From Deltaproteobacteria bacterium (GTDB lineage Bacteria > Myxococcota_A > UBA796 > GCA-2862545), in assembly GCA_006226595.1 (NCBI GenBank), contig SBGP01000035.1:1-64000 (forward strand): DNA of 64,000 nt, given 5' to 3'. Of the stretch, positions 8,414 through 16,870 are shown in pieces. A program made the position numbers and the translations under genes. How positions within the stretch are numbered: position 1 is the first letter of the stretch; the number at the start of each line of letters is the position of its first letter. The notes below the pieces were generated by a model. The model saw nothing but the letters and a program-made list of their open reading frames with translations. It made no database searches and was not told the origin of the DNA.

Positions 8414-8602
8414 CTACTTGATTTCGCGGTGCAGCGTGTAGCGACGAAGGTACGGGTTGTACTTCATCAGCTCGAGACGACCCGTCGTGTTCTTCTTGTT
8501 CTTCTGGGTCGTGTACCGCGACATGCCGGGAACGCCCGAGCCCTTCTGCTCGGTGCACTCGAGGTGAATGACCTGGCGGGCGACGTTCTTCTTCTTGGCC
8601 AT
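8414..8602 (-). CDS. rpmG: 50S ribosomal protein L33, zinc-independent type
   Basis: This is a 62-residue large-subunit protein. The usual two CxxC zinc pairs are broken: the first reads CTEQ and the second reads NPYL, so it should not bind zinc. The insert between them ([11 protein letters not shown]) resembles the longer L33 form known from Bacteroidetes and relatives. The start at 8602 has GAGGAG upstream. It is transcribed ahead of rpsD. Confidence 0.95.
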   Translation of the reverse strand: MAKKKNVARQVIHLECTEQKGSGVPGMSRYTTQKNKKNTTGRLELMKYNPYLRRYTLHREIK

Positions 8603-8683
8603 AGAAAGCTCCTCGCACGACTGAGCGCGCTGGCGACCCGGGCGTCTATCGCAGAAAGGCAGGACCGTCAAAGACGATCCAGC

Positions 8684-9499
8684 TCACACGCGCTGGGCGA
8701 GCGACGACCTAGCGCGATGCGCCCGCTCGCGCTCCTCCTCGCTCACGCGCCGCTCGGCGAGGCGGGCGTCGAGGAAGTCGGCGAGCCACGCGACGTCGCG
8801 CGCCGTGTGGTGGCTGGCGCGCAGGACCAGGCTCCGATCGCGGAGGTCCAGGCGCAGTGCCGTGCCGTCGGCGTGCACGCGCACGAGGTCTCCCCAGGCG
8901 AGGGTGCGCTCGGGCGCGTTGCCGATCTTGTAGCGGAGGCTGCGCCCCACGCGGATGCGGGTGCCGCCCCGAACGATGGTGCCGCGGATCGTGAACTCGG
9001 CCTCGTCGAGCGTCGACGAGGGCAGGAAGGACCATGGCGCACCGTCCATCGCCTGGGCACTGCGCGGATCGGAGAGGTCGTGGGCATCGAGTGCGTCCTC
9101 ACCGTGGAACTCACCGCCCACCGCGTCGTACAGGGCTCGGGTGGCATGGCCCAGCTCCGCCGCGAAGGCCGCGCAGCCGACGAGCCACGAGATGCCCAGG
9201 AACGGGATGGCGTGCAGGGCGGTGAACGCCATGACGGCGGGGTTCGGGGTGATGAAGACGACCACGAGTACGCCGTCTCCCGCCTGGTGCAGGGTGCCCT
9301 GCATGCTCGGGCGCCAGCTGTTCCTCACCCCGGGCACGTCGTGGCGCAGGTGGAACTTTCCGGGACTCACGACGCCCGCGAGGTTGCTCTCCTGGAGTCG
9401 CCGCTCGACGTCCTCGACGGTGCCGGGCGCCCAGCACACGAAGCGGGACATCATCCCCAGGAACTGCACGAACGGCGATCGAGCCCAAGACACCCACAC
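8684..9499 (-). CDS. Hypothetical membrane-associated protein
   Basis: I do not recognise this 271-residue protein. It has hydrophobic stretches at about residues 70-115 (VLVVVFITPNPAVMAFTAL and HAIPFLGISWLVGCAAF), a soluble middle and an Arg/Glu-rich helical tail (ERRVSEEERERAH). A short beta-rich section (FTIRGTIVRGGTRIRVG) precedes the tail. It begins upstream of rpmG on the same strand but is separated by 81 bases, so co-transcription is possible but not shown. Confidence 0.6.
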   Translation of the reverse strand: MWVSWARSPFVQFLGMMSRFVCWAPGTVEDVERRLQESNLAGVVSPGKFHLRHDVPGVRNSWRPSMQGTLHQAGDGVLVVVFITPNPAVMAFTALHAIPFLGISWLVGCAAFAAELGHATRALYDAVGGEFHGEDALDAHDLSDPRSAQAMDGAPWSFLPSSTLDEAEFTIRGTIVRGGTRIRVGRSLRYKIGNAPERTLAWGDLVRVHADGTALRLDLRDRSLVLRASHHTARDVAWLADFLDARLAERRVSEEERERAHRARSSLAQRV

Positions 9500-9687
9500 T
9501 CTCCGGTCCGCCGATCATAGGCACCTGCCGCGGAAGTCCAGTGGCAATCGGTGACGGAAGGAGGAGAGGGTGCCGCGGGTGGGCCGACCTGCGAGGCCTT
9601 CGCCCGGGGGAAGTTGGGAAGGGGTGGAGTCGTTCCACCCGCGGCGTCGCCTGGTACGACGCCGGTTCTTGGTGGGGGTTCCCGGGA

Positions 9688-12600
9688 TCAGCCGCGGGCG
9701 AGCTGTGCGAGGACCCAGCGCAGGAAGCGGAACGGACGCTCCGCTTCGCTCGGCAGGAAGCGCACGGAGAGCTGCCGCACGCCGTCCTTCTCGCGGAGCT
9801 CGAAGCGCTTGGGGTGGACGCGCAGCAGGCGCTCGAGCCGCTCCTCGGGAATCGGGGTCGCCGAGTGAAGCTCGAACACCGCGCGAACCTTGAGCCAGGT
9901 ACAGCGCACGATGGCGAGCTCCCGACACAGGATCTTGGTCTGCGACAGACCCGCGAGGTTGCGGACCTCGACCGGGAGCTCCCCGTGCTCGTGCTCGAGC
10001 TCGTCGAGCAGGTGGTCGATGGCATCCGCGGTGGGCGCCGCGGAGAAGCGCCGGTACAGGTCGAGTCGCTCGTGCAGCTCGGGCACCATCTGCTGCGGCA
10101 GGAACGCGGGCAGCGGCACCTCGACCTCGGGGTCGATGCGCTCGCGCTCGATCTCGCCCTTGGCCTCGCGCACGGCGTCGGCAAGCAGCTCGAGCCACAT
10201 CTCGTAGCCGACGGCGTCGATGTTCCCGCTCTGGGCGTCGCCGAGCAGGTTGCCCGCACCGCGCAGCTCGAGGTCCGCGCTCGCAATCTGGAAGCCGGAG
10301 CCGAGGCGGGTGTGGTCGACGAGCACGCGGATGCGCTTCTTCGCCTCCTTGGTGAGTTCCTCGGGCACGAGCAACAGACAGGTCGCGCGGGTGTCGCCGC
10401 GCCCGACGCGCCCGCGGAGCTGGTACAGCTGGGCGAGTCCGAACATGTCGGCCCGGTTGACGAGCATCGTGTTCACGTTGGGCAGGTCGATGCCGCTCTC
10501 GATGATCGCCGTCGAGATGAGCACGTCGTGCTCGCCGCGGATGAACTCGACGAGAATGCGCTCGAGCTCGGCGTCTTCCATCTGGCCATGGGCGACGGCG
10601 AAGCGCAGCTCCGGGACCCACTCGCGCAGCTTGGCGGCGATGTCGTCGATGCCCTCGATGCGGTTGTGCACGAAGAAGCTCTGCCCTCCGCGGGCGTGCT
10701 CCTGCATCAGCGCGTCGCGCACCCGCACCCGGGTCATGCGGGCCACAGAGGTCCGTACCTCGAGGCGCTGGTTCGGCGGCGTGCTCATGATCGACATGTT
10801 GCGCATGCCGATGAGGCCCATCTCCAGCGTGCGCGGGATCGGCGTGGCGCTCATCGCGAGCACGTCCACCGCGGCCCGCATCTTCTTGAGCCGGTCCTTC
10901 TGCCGCACACCGAAGCGGTGCTCCTCGTCGATGATCACGAGCCCGAGGTCGTCGAACTTCACGCCGCGGGCAAGCAGCCCGGTGGTGCCGACGACGATGT
11001 CGACGGTGTGGTCCTTGAGCGCGTTCTTGATCTTCGTCTGGTCGCTGGTGCCGACGAAGCGCGACAGCATGCGGACCTCGGCGCCATACGGGGCGAAGCG
11101 CTCCTGGAAGGTCCGGAAGTGCTGGAAGGCGAGCACGGTGGTCGGGCAGAGGACCATGATCTGCTTGCCCGCTTCGAGCACCCGCATCGCCGCGCGCATC
11201 GCGACCTCGGTCTTGCCGAAGCCGACATCGCCGCACAGGAGCCGGTCCATGGGCTCCTTCTTGGAGAGGTCCGCGTGGATGGCGTCGATGGCGGCGGCCT
11301 GATCGAGCGTCTCCTCGTACGGGAACTCGGCCTCGAAGCGCTGGCTCCACTCACCGGGAGGCGGGTAGGCCTCGCGGGTCGCGAGCTCGCGGCGGGCGTA
11401 GATCGACAGCAGCTCCTGGGCCATCTTGAGCACGGAGTCGCGGACCTTGCCCTTGCGCGCGGCCCAGGTCACGCCGCCGAGCTTGTCGAGGCGGACCTTG
11501 GCGCCACTGCGGGCGGGTGCGTGGCGCGACAGCTGGTCGATGTGGGTGACCGGCAGGTACATGCGGTCGCCGTCGCGGTACTCGAGCAGCACGTAGTCCT
11601 GGACCGAGGCGCTGTTCTCGTCGGTGCCGATGACTTCGCCGCCGAGATCCACGCGGCCGGCGGCGCCGATGTCGAGGCGGGCCATGCCCTTGTACAGCCC
11701 GATGCCGTGGAAGCGGTGGACGACGAAGTCGCCCTCGCGCAGCTGCGACAGGCTGCTCACCGATGCCTTGAATGCGGCGTGTGCCTCGCGGCGACGGGAG
11801 GTTCGCTCTCCGAAGAGCACGCTGGTCGGCACGAAGGCCCAGCCGCTGTCCTCGGCCACGAAGCCGCGGGCGAGGCGTCCTTCGACGAGACCGATCTGGG
11901 ACGGGTTCAGATCGAGCGGGTGCGCGACCCACGCGGGCTCGACGCCGCGGGTGCCGAGCATCTCCTCGACGCGCTGCAGCCGTTCCTTGCCTGCGACCAG
12001 CCCGAGGCGAACCCCGTGGCCGGCGATGTCGACGAGCTTGCCGACCATCGCGTCCATGTCGGCGCCGCGCACGATCAGCCCGTCCGCCGGACGTGCGCCG
12101 AGCTCGACCGCGGCCTCGCTGGAGGTCACGTCGAACACGGCATGCCCTCGCTCGATGAGCTCGAGCACCGGATCCAGCGGCGCGTAGCGCTCCTCGGGAG
12201 GCACCAGCGGCCGCTCGTCCTCTTCCAGCGCTTCCCAGCGGCCCCGCAGGCCCGAGATCAGGTCGCGAGCCGACGCCTTCACGTCCTCGGGGTGCACGAT
12301 GATCGGGCGGAGCTCGCGCACCAGCTCCAGCGGCTCGACGGTGGGGACGAGGGCCGGCAGCCAGTCCTCGATGGCGGAGAAGCGGATGCCGTCGCGCAGC
12401 TCCTCGACCACGCGCCGACGCAGCTTGAGGCCGCGACCCTGGGTCGCCACGAGCCGGCCGAGGTTGCCCTCGAGCAGCGCGAGGCTGCGACGGTCGAGGC
12501 GCTCCTCGCGCACGGGCAGCAAGACGAGTCGCTTGAGGGGTCGACCGGAGCGCTGGGTCTCGGGGTCCATGCGCCGGATGTGCTCGATCTCGTCGTCGAA

Positions 12601-13149
12601 GAAGTCGAGGCGCGCCGCGGTGCGCAGCCCGGTGGGCCACACGTCGACCACATCCCCTCGGACGGCGAAGGTGCCGGGCTCCTCGACCCGTCCGGTCGCG
12701 AGGTAGCCAGCCTCCTGCAGGAAGCGGGTCAGGTCATCGCGGTCGAGCTCGTCGCCGGGCGACAGCGCCCGGGTTCCCCGGCGACGGGTGCTCGCATCGG
12801 GCAGACGCTGGAGCAGTGCGCGCACCGGAGCGACGAGGATGCCGTCCTTGCCCTGGTCGAGGTGGTGCAGGGTGAGCAGCCGCTCGCGGAGCACGCTCGC
12901 CGACGGGGAGAAGCCATCGTAGGGTCGGCAGTCGTCGGCGGGCAGCAGCAGTGCGCGACCGGGCTCGCGAAGGAAGAAGCGGAGCCCATCGAGCAGGCGC
13001 TCAGCGGCATCCGGCTCGTCGACCACGACCAGCCAGCGCCCAGACTGCTCGGCGAGCTGGGCGAGCACGAACGCGAGCGAGTCCCCACCGAGCCCGGCCC
13101 AGCCGCGCCCCGAGTCGAGGACGTCCCGCGCTTGCTGGAGAAAGCTCAC
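9688..13149 (-). CDS. mfd: Transcription-repair coupling factor Mfd
   Basis: This protein of about 1153 residues removes stalled RNA polymerase from damaged DNA and recruits UvrA. I choose GTG at 13149, 8 bases after the stop of the preceding gene, with GAGG upstream; a longer in-frame start would overlap that gene. N-terminal UvrB-like modules come first, then the RNA-polymerase-interaction region containing VHRFHGIGLYKG, then helicase motifs: Walker A GFGKTE near residue 640, DEEHRFG near 740, SATPIPRT, and the TRG region. The C-terminal UvrA-binding domain is present. It is the third gene of a minus-strand run. Confidence 0.96.
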   Translation of the reverse strand: MSFLQQARDVLDSGRGWAGLGGDSLAFVLAQLAEQSGRWLVVVDEPDAAERLLDGLRFFLREPGRALLLPADDCRPYDGFSPSASVLRERLLTLHHLDQGKDGILVAPVRALLQRLPDASTRRRGTRALSPGDELDRDDLTRFLQEAGYLATGRVEEPGTFAVRGDVVDVWPTGLRTAARLDFFDDEIEHIRRMDPETQRSGRPLKRLVLLPVREERLDRRSLALLEGNLGRLVATQGRGLKLRRRVVEELRDGIRFSAIEDWLPALVPTVEPLELVRELRPIIVHPEDVKASARDLISGLRGRWEALEEDERPLVPPEERYAPLDPVLELIERGHAVFDVTSSEAAVELGARPADGLIVRGADMDAMVGKLVDIAGHGVRLGLVAGKERLQRVEEMLGTRGVEPAWVAHPLDLNPSQIGLVEGRLARGFVAEDSGWAFVPTSVLFGERTSRRREAHAAFKASVSSLSQLREGDFVVHRFHGIGLYKGMARLDIGAAGRVDLGGEVIGTDENSASVQDYVLLEYRDGDRMYLPVTHIDQLSRHAPARSGAKVRLDKLGGVTWAARKGKVRDSVLKMAQELLSIYARRELATREAYPPPGEWSQRFEAEFPYEETLDQAAAIDAIHADLSKKEPMDRLLCGDVGFGKTEVAMRAAMRVLEAGKQIMVLCPTTVLAFQHFRTFQERFAPYGAEVRMLSRFVGTSDQTKIKNALKDHTVDIVVGTTGLLARGVKFDDLGLVIIDEEHRFGVRQKDRLKKMRAAVDVLAMSATPIPRTLEMGLIGMRNMSIMSTPPNQRLEVRTSVARMTRVRVRDALMQEHARGGQSFFVHNRIEGIDDIAAKLREWVPELRFAVAHGQMEDAELERILVEFIRGEHDVLISTAIIESGIDLPNVNTMLVNRADMFGLAQLYQLRGRVGRGDTRATCLLLVPEELTKEAKKRIRVLVDHTRLGSGFQIASADLELRGAGNLLGDAQSGNIDAVGYEMWLELLADAVREAKGEIERERIDPEVEVPLPAFLPQQMVPELHERLDLYRRFSAAPTADAIDHLLDELEHEHGELPVEVRNLAGLSQTKILCRELAIVRCTWLKVRAVFELHSATPIPEERLERLLRVHPKRFELREKDGVRQLSVRFLPSEAERPFRFLRWVLAQLARG

Positions 13150-13157
13150 GACGCGCT

Positions 13158-14384
13158 TCAGGCCTCGGTCGCGGGCGCCGCAACCGTCCGGCTGCGCTCG
13201 GTGTACATCTTCACCATCGACAGCTCGAAGATGGCGAAGGCCACGGCGTACAGCGCGCCGCCGGTGATCGCCGCCCACGTCGACAGCGCGAACGGGTTGA
13301 GCGCGACCTCGGAGAGCTTGCCGAAGTCGCCCATATCGGCGACGCCGACCGCCATCATCACCAGCGCTAGGCCGACACCGGGGATGAGCATGGTGCGGAG
13401 GATGCGCTGGCGGTGACCCCGGGACAGCTCACCGGCGCGGGACAGCGCGCGCGCCTCGGGCTCTTCCCACGCGACCTGGTCGACCATCGCGTACTGGGTC
13501 GCGTACATCAGACCGGGGACCACGAAGATCTGGAGGCCGATGTTGATGAGGTAGCGCACGCCCGCGTGCGGAGCCGCCATCTCGGTCAGTCGGGCCGTGG
13601 CCTGGCCGATGGCCTCGCCGCCGACCTTCTCGCCGCGCAGGTCCGCGGCACCCACGACGTGAGCGACAGACGCGGCCCACGCGCCGCCGATGGCGAACAC
13701 GGGCATGGTCGCGAAGCCCATGACGATGACGCCGATGAGCATGGCCTGCTGCGGATCGGCGGACTGGGACACGCTCGCGAGGGCCGCGGTGGCCGCGCCG
13801 GTCGCGAGGGTGCCGGGCAGGAACAGCACCGGGAAGTAGGAGGCACGCGGTGTGGTCGCGGCCTTCGACAGCTTCATGAGGAGCAGCAGACCGAGCACCG
13901 CGGACAGTCCAAGTGCGACCTGCGACACCATCTGCAGTGTCTCGACCGGCCACTCCGCGAGGTTGGGGACCTGGGCGACGACGGTCTCGGTGACGGTGGC
14001 GTCGATCAGTCCGACCGCGACGCAGGCGACGAGCACGACCGGGTTCTTGAGCAGCGTCTGGGCGCCGTAGCCGAACAGCTCCCACGCGGTCGACTCACCG
14101 GTGTGTACGCGCTGGCGGTGCTCGCGGGTCGTCTCGTTGGGCGTGCCCTCGAGCAGCTTCCAGAACAGGGCCAGGTTGCCGAGCGGGAGCATGGCGAGCA
14201 CGGCCTCGTCGCCGTCATAGCCGAGGTCGCGGGCGCGCGCGGCAGCCACGGGAACCTTGAGCAGCTGCACCGCGATGAGCGCGGTCATGATCGCGTTGCT
14301 GCCCTCGAGGCTGGTCACCGCGAAGTACTGGGCGCCGAGAAGGGCGCCGATCAGGCCAAGATAGGGGAACAGTCCGAGTCGCAA
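13158..14384 (-). CDS. Hypothetical polytopic membrane protein
   Basis: This 408-residue protein has about eight to nine hydrophobic segments, including PVVLVACVAVGLIDATVTE, ALGLSAVLGLLLLM and AMLIGVIVMGFATMPVFAI. No family was recognised with certainty. A soluble loop after the first two segments contains GYDGDEAVLAMLPLGN. It sits between the kinase gene upstream (97-base gap) and mfd downstream (8-base gap), suggesting one operon. Confidence 0.7.
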   Translation of the reverse strand: MRLGLFPYLGLIGALLGAQYFAVTSLEGSNAIMTALIAVQLLKVPVAAARARDLGYDGDEAVLAMLPLGNLALFWKLLEGTPNETTREHRQRVHTGESTAWELFGYGAQTLLKNPVVLVACVAVGLIDATVTETVVAQVPNLAEWPVETLQMVSQVALGLSAVLGLLLLMKLSKAATTPRASYFPVLFLPGTLATGAATAALASVSQSADPQQAMLIGVIVMGFATMPVFAIGGAWAASVAHVVGAADLRGEKVGGEAIGQATARLTEMAAPHAGVRYLINIGLQIFVVPGLMYATQYAMVDQVAWEEPEARALSRAGELSRGHRQRILRTMLIPGVGLALVMMAVGVADMGDFGKLSEVALNPFALSTWAAITGGALYAVAFAIFELSMVKMYTERSRTVAAPATEA

Positions 14385-14481
14385 CGTGCGTTCCTCGCAG
14401 CCGGTGCCCGGTGGGGCGGGGGAGTGGCGGGCTTATGCCGTCACCGCGCCCCTGTCAGCCGGTCGCAGACAAAGCGGGACG

Positions 14482-16590
14482 TCAGCCCTTGCAGCGAGCG
14501 GCGGTGAAGCCGTTCGACTGGTGCCCCTTCACCGCGGTGGAGGTGCTGCCGTCTTCCATGCGCCAGGCGGCGTCACCGCTCTTCTGCCGGTACTCGATGG
14601 TCGGGCCGCTGCTCCACGTCTTTGGCTCGGCATCGACGTCGGCGAGCCCTCCGCGCGGGAAGCAATAGGCCCAGGCCGCGTTCCAGCTGATGTTGACCAT
14701 CGGCGTGCCGGACTTGCCGGCGGGAGGCTCGATGCCGCTCCAGCCGGAGAGATAGTTCGCGTCGGCATGCCCGGCGGCCACGGCGGCGTCCTTGTGCCAG
14801 TCCGGGTTCTTGGCGAGCCAGCGCGCGAAGGCGCCGTGGGTGATCAGCCCGCCCTTGGCACCGCCGCCTCCGGTGGGCCGGGGGCCGGGCTTCGGGCCGG
14901 GGGCGGTGACCCGGGCCTTCGGCGTGAGCGGGTGCTCGAAGGCCGCGACCTCGCCCTGCCACGGAACGATCAGCTCTGCGACCTCGACCTCGCAGTCGTC
15001 GCAGGTCTCGTCCACGCAGGTCCACGGGTCTTCGGGACAGCGGCTACCCGCGTAGCCGAGGACCTGGTAGCGACCGGGCGCGAGCGCGCCGTCGAGGGCG
15101 ACCTCGGGGCGTGCGGCGAGCGTGACGCCGCGGGCGGCCTTGACCTCGACCTCGCGCGCTTCGGGCGCGGCGACCTCGACCGACAGGGACTGCTCGCCCT
15201 CGCCATCGACGATGTGCACGGTCTGCTCGGTCACCGCGCACCACTCGGGGCAGCCGGAGCCGGGACAGTCGACCACCGGGCAGTCCGCACCGACGACGAT
15301 GGCGACGGTCGCAGGGCCGTGTGGGGTGGTGCCGAAGCGATACACCCAGCCCTCGTGCGACTCCGGCGGGATGCCGCGCAGGCGGACCAGGGTCGGCGTG
15401 GCGGGTGGCAGTCCCGAGACGGTCACGGCCACCGGTCGCTCGAGGACCTTCACGACCGTGGGCGGTCTGGTGAACGTCCATGCGGCCCAGCCGCCCAGGC
15501 CGATCACGACCGCGGCGAAGGTGAGGCCCATGAGCGCCATGAGCACCGAGCTGCTCCCGTCCGCGGGACCCGCCGGGTGTGGCAGGGGCGCCGCCGTGTC
15601 CATCGAGCCGAGCAGCTCGGGAGGCATCGACTTCGGCGCGGGTTGTGGCGTGCTCTCCTCGTACCAGGTCGCTCCGCGCGGCTCCGCCGTGATCGGGGCC
15701 TCGCTGGTCGGCTCGTCCGGCAACGGCGCGAGCGTCATGCCGGCGCTTCGCGGCCGGTCCGGTCCGGCGGCACCGAGCAGGTGCCGGGCCTCGTCGAGGT
15801 CGATGAGTCGGTGCGCGGCATCGGAGTGGGTGAGCCGTCCGATGAGGTTGCGCAGGTCGCGACTGAACGTGGGCCCCGGATCGAGCGGGGGATGACCCTG
15901 CTTCGCGAGGATCACCTGCATCGCCTGCTGGCGTGCGCTGCCGCCACCGCTGACCGGGAAGGCCACGTCGCCGGTGAGCACTTCGTAGGCGACGACGCCG
16001 GCGGCGTAGGCATCCCAGGCCATCGGGTCGAGCTGGTCGGGCTTCACCCACTCGGGCGGCGCGTAGCTCACCGTGCCAAAGGCCATCGTGCCCTGGGTGA
16101 TCCGCGAGGTATCCGCCTCCATCGCGAGGCCGAAGTCGACGAGCTTGAGGGTGCCGTTGGACTGCACGAGCAGGTTCGCCGGCTTCACGTCGCGGTGCCG
16201 CACTCCGCGGGCGTGCAGGTAGGCGATCGCGTCGAACAGCTGGGCGATGACCGAGGTTGCCTGGTCGAAGGGCATGGCGCCCTCGCGCAGCATGTCCTCG
16301 AGGCTCCGCCCCTCGACGAACTCCATCTCGAGGTACGGCGGGTCGAGGTCGGTGCGGACGTTGCGCACCTTCACGATGTTCGGGTGGTCCAGCGAGAACA
16401 GGATCTCGGCTTCGCGGATGAAGCGCTCTTCGGCGCCCGGGATCCTCCGGATCGAGGACTCCAGGACCTTCACGGCCGCGAGAATGCGGCGGGCATGGCG
16501 GTTGTGACAGCGGTACACGCTGCCCATTCCGCCGGCGCCGAGGGCTTTCTCGACGACCCAGATGTCGATGGTCTCGCCGGGCTTGAGCAT
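14482..16590 (-). CDS. Ser/Thr protein kinase with transmembrane segment and FGE-like tail
   Basis: This 702-residue signalling protein has a complete N-terminal Hanks-type kinase: Gly loop GAGGMGSVY, VKVL lysine, HRDVKPAN catalytic loop, DFGLA and APPEW. A proline-rich linker and a membrane helix follow (VLMALMGLTFAAVVIGLGGW). The exterior part has a PEGA-like section and ends with a formylglycine-generating-enzyme/sulfatase-modifying-like fragment (PMVNISWNAAWAYC) that is shorter than the usual domain. The start at 16590 has GGAAGG upstream. Kinase-FGE fusions are known in myxobacteria. Substrates unknown. Confidence 0.88.
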   Translation of the reverse strand: MLKPGETIDIWVVEKALGAGGMGSVYRCHNRHARRILAAVKVLESSIRRIPGAEERFIREAEILFSLDHPNIVKVRNVRTDLDPPYLEMEFVEGRSLEDMLREGAMPFDQATSVIAQLFDAIAYLHARGVRHRDVKPANLLVQSNGTLKLVDFGLAMEADTSRITQGTMAFGTVSYAPPEWVKPDQLDPMAWDAYAAGVVAYEVLTGDVAFPVSGGGSARQQAMQVILAKQGHPPLDPGPTFSRDLRNLIGRLTHSDAAHRLIDLDEARHLLGAAGPDRPRSAGMTLAPLPDEPTSEAPITAEPRGATWYEESTPQPAPKSMPPELLGSMDTAAPLPHPAGPADGSSSVLMALMGLTFAAVVIGLGGWAAWTFTRPPTVVKVLERPVAVTVSGLPPATPTLVRLRGIPPESHEGWVYRFGTTPHGPATVAIVVGADCPVVDCPGSGCPEWCAVTEQTVHIVDGEGEQSLSVEVAAPEAREVEVKAARGVTLAARPEVALDGALAPGRYQVLGYAGSRCPEDPWTCVDETCDDCEVEVAELIVPWQGEVAAFEHPLTPKARVTAPGPKPGPRPTGGGGAKGGLITHGAFARWLAKNPDWHKDAAVAAGHADANYLSGWSGIEPPAGKSGTPMVNISWNAAWAYCFPRGGLADVDAEPKTWSSGPTIEYRQKSGDAAWRMEDGSTSTAVKGHQSNGFTAARCKG

Positions 16591-16870
16591 GTCCCTTCCG
16601 GCCGCCAAACATAGCGGAAGTGCGCCTGGCACGCTCGCCTCGTCCCCCGGTGAGCGGCCTGGATGGCTGGATTGCCCCGAGGAGCGCCGAAAACCTGGGG
16701 CTGGAGCATGGGGAAGATGGCGCGCACTTCGGGTGGCCCGTGGGCGCATCTCCTTGGGGTGGACCGACGCTCCCGGCTCGTCCGAGGTGACAGTGGCTCG
16801 CGCGTGGTCCACGCTTGTAGTGGCGCTCGCCACCCGTTTTCGTCCCGGGTTCCTCGCGGGTCCAAGGATC
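16591..16870. other. Divergent intergenic region
   Basis: About 280 bases separate the kinase gene (leftward) from the beta-helix gene (rightward). Reading frames cross it, but none has a ribosome site or known domain. It should hold both promoters; I cannot identify a convincing one. Confidence 0.5.

Noticed and set aside
8603-8683. Zur box upstream of rpmG
   Set aside because: I found no AT-rich inverted repeat of the Zur type, so zinc control is not supported by the sequence.
9541-13416. 1291-codon frame on the plus strand
   Set aside because: It is antisense to mfd, which has clear helicase motifs; the open frame results from GC-rich third positions.
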